Source: an uncultured Pseudomonadales bacterium (GTDB taxonomy: Bacteria > Pseudomonadota > Gammaproteobacteria > Pseudomonadales > Porticoccaceae). Taken from it: 52,021 nt of DNA. Every line of letters begins with the position of its first letter. Positions within the stretch are counted from its first letter, which is position 1. A program made the translations under genes and the position numbers. The notes under the pieces were generated by a model. That model was given only the letters and a program-made list of their open reading frames with translations. It made no database searches and had not been told where the DNA came from. The stretch lies in contig CALKMW010000008.1 in NCBI GenBank assembly GCA_938092205.1, positions 1 to 52,021 of the forward strand, in the 5' to 3' direction. Below, piece by piece: positions 1 to 10,005 of this stretch.

Positions 1-42
1 TGTTGCAATAAGCTCCTGAAAAGTCTGAGGAGCAGCCGTCAT
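1..42 (-). CDS. N-terminal fragment of a gene running off the window, possibly glycyl-tRNA synthetase alpha subunit
   Basis: Minus-strand ATG at 42; reads MTAAPQTFQELIAT. Resembles GlyQ N-termini (..TFQxLIxxLQ..), but only 14 codons are visible. Confidence 0.35.
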   Translation of the reverse strand, partial: MTAAPQTFQELIAT

Positions 43-221
43 ATTTCCCACAAAAATCACCAAATCGTTAACTTTGTACAATAAGAGCGCAATTATAAAC
101 GTGCAGACTGATAAAGATAGAGCTAAAAATTCTTTAAAAGCGATAATTTGAGCCCCTTAAAGGCCTAGATCACTATATAATGCAATGAATAAGTTCATAT
201 TTGTCTCGATGGAGTTTTTAA

Positions 222-1118
222 ATGAAACATATCAAACGTGGCGACAAGGTTCGCAAAGCAGTATTTCCTGTGGCTGGAATGGGCTCGCGATTTTTGCCGG
301 CCACCAAAGCTAATCCCAAAGAAATGATGCCGGTAGTTGATAAGCCATTAATTCAATACGCGGTTGAAGAGGCGGTTGAGGCTGGCATTACCGAAATGAT
401 TTTTGTCACTGGCCGCACTAAGCGCAGCATTGCCGATCATTTTGATAAGGCGTATGAATTAGAACACCAACTCGAGCAACGAGGAAAAAAAGAATTGCTC
501 GAAATAGCACAGAATGTTGTACCCAAAGGGGTTAGCTGTACCTATATTCGCCAAAATGAAGCCTTAGGCCTGGGCCATGCGGTAGCGGTGACCTCACATT
601 TAGTTGGGGATGAGCCATTTGCGGTTATTTTGGCAGATGATTTAATTCATCATAAAAAGGGCGCAGTAAAACAGATGGTTGAAGTTTTTGATTATTACAA
701 GAGCTCAGTTATTGCGGTGCAGAAAGTAGAGGGCCCTGAAATATCTGCCTATGGCGTTATAAGCGGCAAAGAACAGTCAGATCATGTACATTTGATTGAT
801 AACATAGTTGAGAAGCCGGCGTTTGAAGATGCGCCCTCAGATATGGGGGTTACCGGCCGCTACGTATTTACCCCGCAAATTTTTGAGCATCTGGCCAATC
901 TAAAGCCCGGTGCTGGTGGTGAGCTCCAACTTACCGATGCCATCCAAACTCTATTAAAAGCAGAGCAGGTGTTGGCCTATGAATATCAGGGAATTCGCTA
1001 TGATTGCGGCAGCAAAATGGGGCTGTTAAAAGCCAATATTGAGCTGGGGCTTGAGCATCATGAGATTGGTGAGGAACTGCGACAATATCTAGCTGACGAG
1101 CTGCCCAACAAGCTATGA
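222..1118 (+). CDS. galU: UTP--glucose-1-phosphate uridylyltransferase
   Basis: 298 aa; KAVFPVAGMGSRFLPATKANPKEMMPVVDKPLIQYAVEEA nucleotidyltransferase signature typical of GalU. Confidence 0.96.
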   Translation: MKHIKRGDKVRKAVFPVAGMGSRFLPATKANPKEMMPVVDKPLIQYAVEEAVEAGITEMIFVTGRTKRSIADHFDKAYELEHQLEQRGKKELLEIAQNVVPKGVSCTYIRQNEALGLGHAVAVTSHLVGDEPFAVILADDLIHHKKGAVKQMVEVFDYYKSSVIAVQKVEGPEISAYGVISGKEQSDHVHLIDNIVEKPAFEDAPSDMGVTGRYVFTPQIFEHLANLKPGAGGELQLTDAIQTLLKAEQVLAYEYQGIRYDCGSKMGLLKANIELGLEHHEIGEELRQYLADELPNKL

Positions 1119-1999
1119 AATCAGCATTCGTGCTCGGGCTACTGAAAATTATCTCGCTGCTTCCTCTTGGTGTGGCGAGATTTTTAGGCAAAGCCATGGG
1201 CCGGTTAATGGTCATTTTTTCAACCCACTCATTCAAAATAACCCTGCGTAATCTGTCTTTTTGCTTTTCAAATCAGCCACAACAGACTCATCAAAAAACA
1301 GCTAAAAAAAGAATGGGTCATCTTGGGCAGACGTTTTTCGAAACACCTATATTGTGGGGTAGATCGCCCGATTGGCTGCAGAAAAAAATTATTGCGGTTG
1401 AGGGTGAAGCCTATCTTCGTGAGGCATTGGCTAATGATAGAGGCACTATTTTGTTACTGCCTCATCAAGGCAATTGGGAGGTGTTGAATCTGTGGTTGGC
1501 ACGGCAAACACCAGTAACATCACTATATCAGCCGCCAAAGATGGCCGCCTTAGGGAATTGGATAAAAACCTCTAGAGAAAAGACCGGTGCCAGTCTTGTG
1601 CCAACTAATGTGCGCGGCGTTGCGGCTTTACTTAAGGCGCTTAATAACGCTGAAACGGCTTTTATCCTGCCGGATCAACAGCCCCCACGTGCAAGTGGTG
1701 CCTTTGCGCCACTTTTTTCGGCTCAAGCGCTAACTATGACGCTAGCCCATAGTTTATTAAGCCGCTCTAACAGTCAGGCCTTATTTTGTACCGCACTGCG
1801 TGAGAAAAACGGTTGGCGACTTTATTTCTTTCCGGCTGACCAGGCTATTTATAGCCCTGATCAGGCGATTAGCCTCGGCGCTATGAATGCTGGCATTGAA
1901 GCTATCGTTGCTATGGCGCCAGAGCAATATCAGTGGGAATATAAGCGCTTTCGCGCCCAGCCAGAAGGTAGTCCCTCGGTTTATGGCTCAGGAGTTTAA
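1115..1999 (+). CDS. LpxL/HtrB-family lipid A / lysophospholipid acyltransferase
   Basis: 294 aa; HQGNWE (HX4E) acyltransferase motif; overlaps the galU stop by 4 nt. Confidence 0.85.
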   Translation: MKSAFVLGLLKIISLLPLGVARFLGKAMGRLMVIFSTHSFKITLRNLSFCFSNQPQQTHQKTAKKRMGHLGQTFFETPILWGRSPDWLQKKIIAVEGEAYLREALANDRGTILLLPHQGNWEVLNLWLARQTPVTSLYQPPKMAALGNWIKTSREKTGASLVPTNVRGVAALLKALNNAETAFILPDQQPPRASGAFAPLFSAQALTMTLAHSLLSRSNSQALFCTALREKNGWRLYFFPADQAIYSPDQAISLGAMNAGIEAIVAMAPEQYQWEYKRFRAQPEGSPSVYGSGV

Positions 2000-2549
2000 A
2001 GCATTGTTACCGCAGCAATTGGGCTATTTAAGGGCAATTGATCGTAGTTGGCACTCAATGCTATCCAAAGCAGATGCTAGAGTGCCAAATATGTGGCGCG
2101 ACTGGTTGGCCGATGCTGGGTCATTGACCGCGCGATTGCTCGAGGCAAGCAACGGCGATCTCAGGGTAAGGGTTTTACAACAAAGACTAGAGGTGCCAAA
2201 ATTTTCCGAGCGTCAATTGTTGGCTTTAGGTGATAGGCGGCGTGCCTTGGTGCGCGAAGTTATTCTTTATGGTGCAGGCCAGCCCTGGGTTTATGCGCGC
2301 AGCGTATTGCCCCTAACAACCCTTACTGGCCGGCTGAGAAAACTCAGACAGCTCAGCAATCAACCCCTGGGTGAGTTACTGTTTAAAGACCCAACTATGC
2401 GCCGCCAGCCTGTGCAGTTTGCAAGTTTTGCTGCCGCCTCTGGCGGTGATAAAGCTATTTGGGGTAGAAGATCTGTTTTCACATTAGATAACAAACCATT
2501 GCTAGTAGCAGAAGTTTTTTTGCCAGATTTCAACCCCCATCATGAATGA
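1983..2549 (+). CDS. ubiC: Chorismate lyase (chorismate-pyruvate lyase)
   Basis: UbiC-like protein with REVILYGAGQPWVYARSVLP motif. The ORF-track start at 1887 reads lpxL sequence out of frame, so ATG 1983 (MAQEFKALL) is more likely. Confidence 0.88.
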   Translation: MAQEFKALLPQQLGYLRAIDRSWHSMLSKADARVPNMWRDWLADAGSLTARLLEASNGDLRVRVLQQRLEVPKFSERQLLALGDRRRALVREVILYGAGQPWVYARSVLPLTTLTGRLRKLRQLSNQPLGELLFKDPTMRRQPVQFASFAAASGGDKAIWGRRSVFTLDNKPLLVAEVFLPDFNPHHE

Positions 2550-3438
2550 CAAAGACCGTAAAATCATGAAATACACAGACGCAATTAAACAAAACCCTTG
2601 GATACGATTGATGCGCTTAGATAAGCCTATAGGTGTTTATCTTCTCCTATGGCCAACCTATTGGGGGCTTTGGTTTGCCTCTAGTGGCCAGCCCTCGCTA
2701 AAAAATTTCCTAATATTTACCGCTGGCGTATTGGTGATGCGAGCTGCGGGCTGTGTTATTAATGATTATGCCGACCGCTATGTGGATGGCGATGTTGCAC
2801 GTACTCAACATCGGCCAATACCCACCGGTGAAATTGCGCCAAAGCAAGCGATAACACTGTTTTTTGCCTTGTTGCTAATAGCCTTAGTGTTGGTGTTACA
2901 AACCAACGCACTTACCATAATACTTGCCGTAATTGGTGTGCTGCTAGCGGCTATTTATCCGTTTTTAAAGCGCTTAACCCATTTGCCACAGCTGGGCTTA
3001 GGCATGGCCTGGGCCTGGGCAGTGCCAATGGCGTTTGCGGCAGAGCAGCAAGCATTACCAGTAGGTCTTTGGTTAATTTCTGCCGCTATTGTGCTGTGGA
3101 CTATTGCCTTTGATACCTATTATGCAATGGTTGATCGTGAAGATGACTTAAATATTGGGGTTAAATCTACAGCCATTCTTTTTGGCAAGTATGACTTACT
3201 CATTATTGCGGTTCTGCAGATCACTAGCTTAATTTTGCTGGGATTTGCTGGGGATTATTTTAATCGCGGCATTATATATAACCTCGGGCTAGTGATTGCC
3301 GCTGGTTATTTTGTTGCTCAGCACCTACAGGCTCGATCGCGAGATGCAGATGGCTGTTTTAATGCATTTTTAAACAACCACCGCGTTGGTATGGCGATAT
3401 TTATTGGTATTGCGTTGGACTATGGCCTGCCGTACTAG
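2542..3438 (+). CDS. ubiA: 4-hydroxybenzoate octaprenyltransferase
   Basis: 298 aa; RLMRLDKPIGVYLLLWPTYWGLW, NDYADRYVDGDVARTQHRPIPTG and YPFLKRLTHLPQ motifs of UbiA. Confidence 0.95.
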   Translation: MNDKDRKIMKYTDAIKQNPWIRLMRLDKPIGVYLLLWPTYWGLWFASSGQPSLKNFLIFTAGVLVMRAAGCVINDYADRYVDGDVARTQHRPIPTGEIAPKQAITLFFALLLIALVLVLQTNALTIILAVIGVLLAAIYPFLKRLTHLPQLGLGMAWAWAVPMAFAAEQQALPVGLWLISAAIVLWTIAFDTYYAMVDREDDLNIGVKSTAILFGKYDLLIIAVLQITSLILLGFAGDYFNRGIIYNLGLVIAAGYFVAQHLQARSRDADGCFNAFLNNHRVGMAIFIGIALDYGLPY

Positions 3439-4211
3439 GCTTCAGCGCGGCAAAATACCCATTTGTTGCCGTCGCTCATGGCGGAATTAAAGCTGTAACC
3501 ATCCACATTGAACGTTTTAAGCTGTTCGGCGTCAGTGATTTTGTTTTTAATAATGAATGCACTCATTAAGCCACGAGCACGCTTGGCAAAGAAGCTAATA
3601 ATTTTATACTTATCGCCTTTTTGATCCATAAATACAGGAGTGATAATTTCGGCGTTTATGTTTTTCGACTGCACCGATTTAAAATACTCGTTTGAAGCCA
3701 AATTAACCAAGACTGATTTAGCTGATGCAGGGAACAGTTTATTCAGCTGATCAGTAATTATCTCGCCCCAGAATTGATACAAATTCGCACCGCGCTGGTT
3801 GGCAAATTTAGTGCCCATTTCAAGGCGATAGGGCTGCATTAAATCCAGCGGTCGCAATAAACCATAGAGCCCAGAAAGAATACGCAAATTATCCTGCGCC
3901 CAATTGAGCTCGTCAGCATTCATATTGTCAGCATCTAACCCCTGATAGACATCGCCTTTAAAAGCCAATACAGCCTGCTTAGCATTATCGATCGAAAAGG
4001 GCGTCTGCCATTCTTGAAAGCGTTCATAATTAAGCGCCCCAAGCTTATCGCTCAGGCCCATTAGCGAGCATACTTCCTCTGGCGATAACTGCTGCAGATC
4101 TTTAATTAACTGCTCAGAATGCTCCAGCAGTAATGGCTGGGTAAATGCCTGAGTCTCTGCTGGTTGGCTATAATCTAGCTTTTTAGCGGGTGAAATAATG
4201 GTCAGCATCAT
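3435..4211 (-). CDS. yaaA: YaaA-family peroxide stress protein
   Basis: 258 aa; MLTIISPAKKLDY and LSGLYGLLRPLDLMQPYRLEMGT motifs. Confidence 0.95.
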   Translation of the reverse strand: MMLTIISPAKKLDYSQPAETQAFTQPLLLEHSEQLIKDLQQLSPEEVCSLMGLSDKLGALNYERFQEWQTPFSIDNAKQAVLAFKGDVYQGLDADNMNADELNWAQDNLRILSGLYGLLRPLDLMQPYRLEMGTKFANQRGANLYQFWGEIITDQLNKLFPASAKSVLVNLASNEYFKSVQSKNINAEIITPVFMDQKGDKYKIISFFAKRARGLMSAFIIKNKITDAEQLKTFNVDGYSFNSAMSDGNKWVFCRAEA

Positions 4212-4318
4212 AGCGGTGGTCGCCCTGTTTTTACGTGCATTAAATATTCAGTATCTCTAATACTGCACAATTATATTTTTGGTTTGGTGTTAAACATAGG
4301 GTTATTTTAAGCTAATCG

Positions 4319-4347
4319 CAGAATAAATTTACAATCAATTTATTCTG
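4319..4347. repeat. Perfect 11-bp inverted repeat (operator or hairpin candidate) upstream of TRAP genes
   Basis: CAGAATAAATT (4319-4329), TACAATC, AATTTATTCTG (4337-4347); followed by the palindrome TCTTCAGAAGA (4348-4358). Confidence 0.6.
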
Positions 4348-4385
4348 TCTTCAGAAGATGAGCAATAATCAGGTAGAATGGCCTA

Positions 4386-4922
4386 ATGAACCTATTATCA
4401 AAAATTGCTCTGCGTATAAACCAGTTTAGCTATGGGGTCGGCCAAGTGATTTCTTGGCTAACACTGTTACTAGTTATACTGGTAATGACCGTTGTTATAT
4501 CCAGATATTTATTAGGCGTTGGCTCAATAGCTATTCAAGAGTCTGTGAGCTACGTGCACGCTATTATTTTTATGCTGGGTTTAGCCTTTACGCTGCAACG
4601 TGGCGGCCATGTTCGGGTAGATATTTTTTACCGAGAATTTTCGCCGCGGCGCAAGGCCGCCGTCGATTTAATCGGTGCGACTATATTTCTACTGCCATTG
4701 TGCGGCTTAATTTTGGTGGGTAGCTGGGACTATGTGATGGCCAGTTGGGCAATCAAAGAAACCTCCTCTGAAACAGGCGGTATAGCTGCAGTTTACTTAC
4801 TTAAAACGCTCATGATAATTATGCCTATTACCCTTGGCTTACAGGGCATTGCGCAAATCATAAACAGCATTCTAGTGCTTGCAAAAGCCAATGAAAATAT
4901 AGCGAAGCCCGATAATGGCTGA
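4386..4922 (+). CDS. TRAP transporter small permease (DctQ-like)
   Basis: 178 aa, about 4 TM segments; RYLLGVGSIAIQESVSYVHAIIFMLGLAFTLQRGGHVRVDIFY typical of the small TRAP subunit. Confidence 0.88.
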   Translation: MNLLSKIALRINQFSYGVGQVISWLTLLLVILVMTVVISRYLLGVGSIAIQESVSYVHAIIFMLGLAFTLQRGGHVRVDIFYREFSPRRKAAVDLIGATIFLLPLCGLILVGSWDYVMASWAIKETSSETGGIAAVYLLKTLMIIMPITLGLQGIAQIINSILVLAKANENIAKPDNG

Positions 4923-6288
4923 GTGGATTCCATTTATTATGTTCCTAACCGTCTGCCTGGTTTTAATGGCGGGCTACCCGGTCGCTTTTTCATTGGCAGG
5001 TACGGCATTATTGTTTGCTTTTGTAGGCTCAGCCGCTGGAAACTTTGACCCGGCCTATCTACAGGCATTGCCTAATCGCCTCTTTGGCATTATGCAAAAT
5101 GGTACCCTTATTGCGGTGCCGTTGTTTGTGTTGATGGGCATTATGCTCGAAAAGTCGCGTTTAGCAGAGGACTTGCTTGGCAGTATGGCCGCTTTATTTG
5201 GCAGATTTCGCAGTGGTCTTGGCATCTCTGTTGTTTTAGTGGGAGCCCTGTTGGCGGCCAGTACAGGTATTGTTGGCGCCACAGTGGTCACTATGGGATT
5301 AATGTCTTTACCAACCATGCTCAATAGGGGATATTCGTCCTCTCAAGCGACTGGAATTATTGCCGCGACAGGCACGCTGGGACAAATTATTCCTCCCTCA
5401 ATAGCCTTGGTTTTGTTAGGTGACACACTCTCCAGCGCTTACCAGCAGGCGCAGTTAAATATGGGTATCTTCACGCCAAAGACGGTCTCTATAGGTGACC
5501 TTTTTGTCGGCGCCATTATCCCAGGTCTGATACTAGTTGTTTTTTATATTAGCTATGTCATCTTGGTAGCGCGGCCTAAATTAGCAACTACACAGGCGCA
5601 AAGCACGCCGCAGGACCCTGGGCAACTTATTAAGTTACTTAAAGATTTATTACCCCCCGTGTGCTTAATTATTGCTGTGTTAGGGTCAATTCTTGCCGGT
5701 GCCGCGACACCAACAGAAGCGGCTGGTGTGGGTGCATTTGGGGCTATTTTATTGGCAGCGATCAAGGGCCGTTTAAGCCTATCTAGATTGCGAGAGGTCG
5801 CTCAGGGCACGGCGCAGGTGACCTCTATGGTCTTTTTAATTCTAATAGGTGCTGCGGTATTTTCTTTGGTGTTTCGCGGCTTTGGCGGCGAAGAAATTGT
5901 CGAACAATTTTTTGCCAGTCTCCCGGGCGGGGTTTTTTCCGCTACCATCTTAGTGATGCTGATTATTTTCTTGCTCGGGTTTATCCTTGATTTTATCGAG
6001 ATTACCTTTGTTGTTGTACCAATTGTTGGCCCTGTACTCTTAGCTATGGGTCTCGATCCAGTATGGCTTGGCGTGATGATAGCGATTAATTTGCAAACCT
6101 CATTTTTGACCCCACCATTCGGCTTTGCGTTATTTTATTTGCGCGGTGTGGCGCCAGCCTCTGTTGAGACATCAGCCATGTATCGTGGGGTAATCCCATT
6201 TATCCTTATGCAGCTGTTGTTGATGCTAATGTTGGCAATTTGGCCACAGATTGCAACCTGGTTGCCAGATGTGGTGTACGGGCGCTAA
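4915..6288 (+). CDS. TRAP transporter large permease (DctM-like)
   Basis: 457 aa; GYPVAFSLAGTALLFA, IPLFVLMG-like, GTLGQIIPPSIALVLLGD and NLQTSFLTPPFGFALFYLRG motifs; overlaps the dctQ-like gene. Confidence 0.93.
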   Translation: MAEWIPFIMFLTVCLVLMAGYPVAFSLAGTALLFAFVGSAAGNFDPAYLQALPNRLFGIMQNGTLIAVPLFVLMGIMLEKSRLAEDLLGSMAALFGRFRSGLGISVVLVGALLAASTGIVGATVVTMGLMSLPTMLNRGYSSSQATGIIAATGTLGQIIPPSIALVLLGDTLSSAYQQAQLNMGIFTPKTVSIGDLFVGAIIPGLILVVFYISYVILVARPKLATTQAQSTPQDPGQLIKLLKDLLPPVCLIIAVLGSILAGAATPTEAAGVGAFGAILLAAIKGRLSLSRLREVAQGTAQVTSMVFLILIGAAVFSLVFRGFGGEEIVEQFFASLPGGVFSATILVMLIIFLLGFILDFIEITFVVVPIVGPVLLAMGLDPVWLGVMIAINLQTSFLTPPFGFALFYLRGVAPASVETSAMYRGVIPFILMQLLLMLMLAIWPQIATWLPDVVYGR

Positions 6289-6299
6289 TTATTAGCCGG

Positions 6300-7244
6300 C
6301 TAGAAATCCATTGCATCAAAGATCTGGTCTCGAAAATCCTCAGACTCATTAGCCATATGGTGATAGGCATCTTTAATTATATGCAATCTCATAGTGGGTA
6401 ATTTTTGCTTAAATATTTTCAGGTTATATTGCCAATCTAGGGTGGTATCGCCAGTCCCCTGAATAACATTAACCGAAAATTGGCTGCCTGCGCAGTGTTC
6501 AAACTCACGCGCCCATTTTTCAGCCGCTACAAACCAAGGCAGTGGCATACTCTTGGGTTGAAAAATGTCTTTTTGACGAATAAAGCTTAAAAATTCATTG
6601 TCGTGAGAGCTGATCCCAAACCGCCGTTTGAGAGATTTTCTGAAGGGCTTTATTGCAGGAAGAAGATGTCTATTTAACCACCAGCCTTTGGGGTGAAGTA
6701 GGGGGGCAAGTAAATTAAGGCTGTTAAACGGATAGTCACCGGCAGGCTCATTATCAAGCAGGTGCTTTAATAAAATAGCGCCTCCTGTACTCTGGCCTAG
6801 GCCGTGGTAGGGGCCAGTAAACTGCTGTTGGCATAGTTGCAGAATCGCATCAAGCGCTGCCGTATAGTCAGAAAAATCATCAATATGAGCATGCTCGCCA
6901 TCGGATAAACCAAGGCCGGGTAAATCAAAACAGACTACGGTTAAATTTTTATTCAACAGGTAGTTAATAAGATGCCCAAATAAGCCCAGATTATCCAAGT
7001 ATCCATGCACAATAATAGCGGTACCCTCAGGCTGTGGCGGTTCCCAGGCAGCGGCAAATATAGATTTTTGATTGGCTTTTAAGGTGCCGCAGTAAAAATC
7101 TGAAGGATTGTTTAAAGCGGGGAGTTTATACAGAGATAGATAATCGTTTAACCAGCCAATCTGTGGCTGCTGTGGGCTAATCTTGCCGAAAGCAGGGAGA
7201 CTTTTTTGCATCTGTGAAATAGAATTTAACGCTAATCTGGTCAT
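6300..7244 (-). CDS. Alpha/beta hydrolase (monoacylglycerol lipase/lysophospholipase-like)
   Basis: 314 aa; VHGYLDNLGLFGHL, FDLPGLGLSDG, GLGQSTGGAILLKHLL nucleophile elbow, C-terminal DAYHHMANE. Confidence 0.85.
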   Translation of the reverse strand: MTRLALNSISQMQKSLPAFGKISPQQPQIGWLNDYLSLYKLPALNNPSDFYCGTLKANQKSIFAAAWEPPQPEGTAIIVHGYLDNLGLFGHLINYLLNKNLTVVCFDLPGLGLSDGEHAHIDDFSDYTAALDAILQLCQQQFTGPYHGLGQSTGGAILLKHLLDNEPAGDYPFNSLNLLAPLLHPKGWWLNRHLLPAIKPFRKSLKRRFGISSHDNEFLSFIRQKDIFQPKSMPLPWFVAAEKWAREFEHCAGSQFSVNVIQGTGDTTLDWQYNLKIFKQKLPTMRLHIIKDAYHHMANESEDFRDQIFDAMDF

Positions 7245-7380
7245 GCATTGCCCTATTTGACTGCCATTAATGATGGTCTTTTTAATTTAGCCTAATAATC
7301 GCACAGCCACAGGCAAAAGCAAGGCTTAGGGTCTAAAGTTAAGTCAAAGGCTAATCAACGGGCCAAAGTTGGCGCTAGAA

Positions 7381-7785
7381 TTATTCAGTAGAAAGAGAAA
7401 TATTGTAGACGCCAGCTTCTCTAGCTTGGTCAGAAATCATTACAAAGACTTCCGTTTTAGCTTTAGGGTGGGAGTTAATTACCACCTTGGCTTCAGGCTT
7501 CTCGGCATGTAAGCGCTCAACATTAGCACGCACAGAGCGAATATCGATTCTTCTGCCCTCAAGAGTAATATCATTACTCTCTGAAACCCTAAATACGATA
7601 TTAGTATTGGCCGAATCTGGTGGTGGTTGATCAGTGGTAGGTGGGCGATCAACATTGAGACCAGTTTCATTGACGAAAGAGGCAGTTACAATAAAGAAAA
7701 TTAGCATGATAAACACCACATCGAGCATGGGAGTTAAATCAATTTGAGAATCATCTTCTCCTTTGCGTCTTTTTCCTAAAGCCAT
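7381..7785 (-). CDS. ExbD/TolR-family biopolymer transport protein
   Basis: 134 aa; IDLTPMLDVVFIMLIFFIVTASFVNE ExbD signature. Confidence 0.93.
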   Translation of the reverse strand: MALGKRRKGEDDSQIDLTPMLDVVFIMLIFFIVTASFVNETGLNVDRPPTTDQPPPDSANTNIVFRVSESNDITLEGRRIDIRSVRANVERLHAEKPEAKVVINSHPKAKTEVFVMISDQAREAGVYNISLSTE

Positions 7786-7940
7786 TTTAGTAAAGCCTCT
7801 GTTAGTCGGTCTTTGGCACTGTTGAGGATTCTACTGCAATTAAAAAAAATTACTAGTCATTCATTCGTCAGGCTAGGGGTTTTCTATGTTATTCTTAATT
7901 TTAATAGCTCATTTTTGCCTGATGGTGACCGATTAAAATC

Positions 7941-8747
7941 ATGCCTGAATTGCCAGAAGTAGAAACCACCCTTCGTGGAATAGCCCCCTATGTTGAGGGT
8001 CAAAAAATTACTGACATAACCGTCCGTCAACCACGACTTCGATGGCCAGTAACTGACAATATTCAAGATATTGTGCGTGAACAAACCGTCAGACAGCTAA
8101 GCCGTAGGGCCAAATATATCTTGCTGCAACTAGATCATGGGTCGATTTTAATTCATTTAGGGATGAGCGGAAGCCTGAGGATTGTTGAGCCCAAGGAAAA
8201 TTGGCGCAAGCATGACCATATTGAAATGCAGTTAGCCAATAATCAAGCATTGCGTTACCACGACCCGCGTCGATTTGGCTGTTGGCTTTGGTCGGCTGCT
8301 GAGCATTCGCAACTGGGCAATTTGGGGCCAGAACCCCTTACTGAGACATTTCATGGCGACCACTTATACAGTGCTTCTCGCAACCGAAAAATGGCAGTTA
8401 AGCCATTTATAATGACCAATTCGATTGTTGTTGGTGTTGGCAATATCTATGCCTCAGAAGCGCTTTTTCGCAGCGGCATTCGGCCAGATCGGGCGGCCTG
8501 CAATATATCGAAAAAACGCTACGATGAGTTGGCAAAAAATATTAAAGATGTTTTGGCAGCAGCGATTTATCAGGGCGGTACCACTTTACGTGACTTTGTA
8601 AATAGTGAGGGGCAACCCGGTTATTTTCAGCAATCACTCGACGTCTATGGCCGCGGGGGTGAATCCTGTAATCAGTGCCAAGCCAAGCTTAAGGAAATCA
8701 GGCTGGGGCAAAGAAGCTCAGTTTTTTGCCCTCGATGCCAAAGGTAA
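7941..8747 (+). CDS. mutM: Formamidopyrimidine-DNA glycosylase
   Basis: 268 aa; [15 protein letters not shown]-terminus, [13 protein letters not shown]-terminal zinc finger [26 protein letters not shown]. Confidence 0.98.
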   Translation: MPELPEVETTLRGIAPYVEGQKITDITVRQPRLRWPVTDNIQDIVREQTVRQLSRRAKYILLQLDHGSILIHLGMSGSLRIVEPKENWRKHDHIEMQLANNQALRYHDPRRFGCWLWSAAEHSQLGNLGPEPLTETFHGDHLYSASRNRKMAVKPFIMTNSIVVGVGNIYASEALFRSGIRPDRAACNISKKRYDELAKNIKDVLAAAIYQGGTTLRDFVNSEGQPGYFQQSLDVYGRGGESCNQCQAKLKEIRLGQRSSVFCPRCQR

Positions 8748-8760
8748 ATGCCGAAAAACT

Positions 8761-9255
<495 letters not shown>

Positions 9256-9282
9256 CTACCTGCTAAATTTAGGAATTGCATC

Positions 9283-9882
9283 TTACTTAATTAAACCACT
9301 TTGCTCAACGTATGCAAAAAGGCAAAAACGAACATTGCCGGCTGCTTTATCTTTTAATAGCTGCCAATTAGGCGGCATAGGTTGCGGCTCTGTTAGGGGT
9401 AGCTCGCAATAAATTAATGCATTTTTCGCCAGCCACATACCCTCAATTAACAGCTGAACTACGTTTGAATGCAATTTTTTATCAAATGGCGGATCCAAAA
9501 AAACCACATCAAATTGTGACTTTTCTGTGTTTTTCTCAAGAAATTTAAGGGTGTCTGTGGCAACAATGGTTAGACCACCTGCGTTAAGTAGGCCTTTATT
9601 GCTGTTCAATTGAGCAATAGCAGACCGATTATTCTCAAGCGCAACACAGTGTTTCGCTCCTCTGGATAATGCCTCAAAACACAGGGCGCCAGAGCCGGCA
9701 AAAAGGTCAAGGCATCTGGCTCCCTCAATAGAAGGCGCTAGCCAGTTAAATAAGGTTTCTCTTATGCGGCTGCCAGTGGGGCGCAGGCCCTCTGTAGCGC
9801 TAAACTTAAGTAGCCTACTGCGCCATTTGCCAGCAATAATTCGCACAGACTCTGGTGCTTGGTTAGGTGTTTTTTTTGCCAA
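9283..9882 (-). CDS. rsmD: 16S rRNA (guanine966-N2)-methyltransferase
   Basis: 199 aa; RIIAGKWRSRLLKF, LRPTGSRIRETLFNWL, LDLFAGSGALCFEALSRGA, FLDPPFDK. Confidence 0.96.
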   Translation of the reverse strand: MAKKTPNQAPESVRIIAGKWRSRLLKFSATEGLRPTGSRIRETLFNWLAPSIEGARCLDLFAGSGALCFEALSRGAKHCVALENNRSAIAQLNSNKGLLNAGGLTIVATDTLKFLEKNTEKSQFDVVFLDPPFDKKLHSNVVQLLIEGMWLAKNALIYCELPLTEPQPMPPNWQLLKDKAAGNVRFCLFAYVEQSGLIK

Positions 9883-10005
9883 TGAAGCATTCCCCCAGTC
9901 AAAATATGCAGCCCTTTAGATATGGGACTGTTGTTAGGGATAGGATACACTAGATAGTGACAATGCAGTAAACCAACCTTTTAGTCGTGGGAGTTTTTAA
10001 AATCA

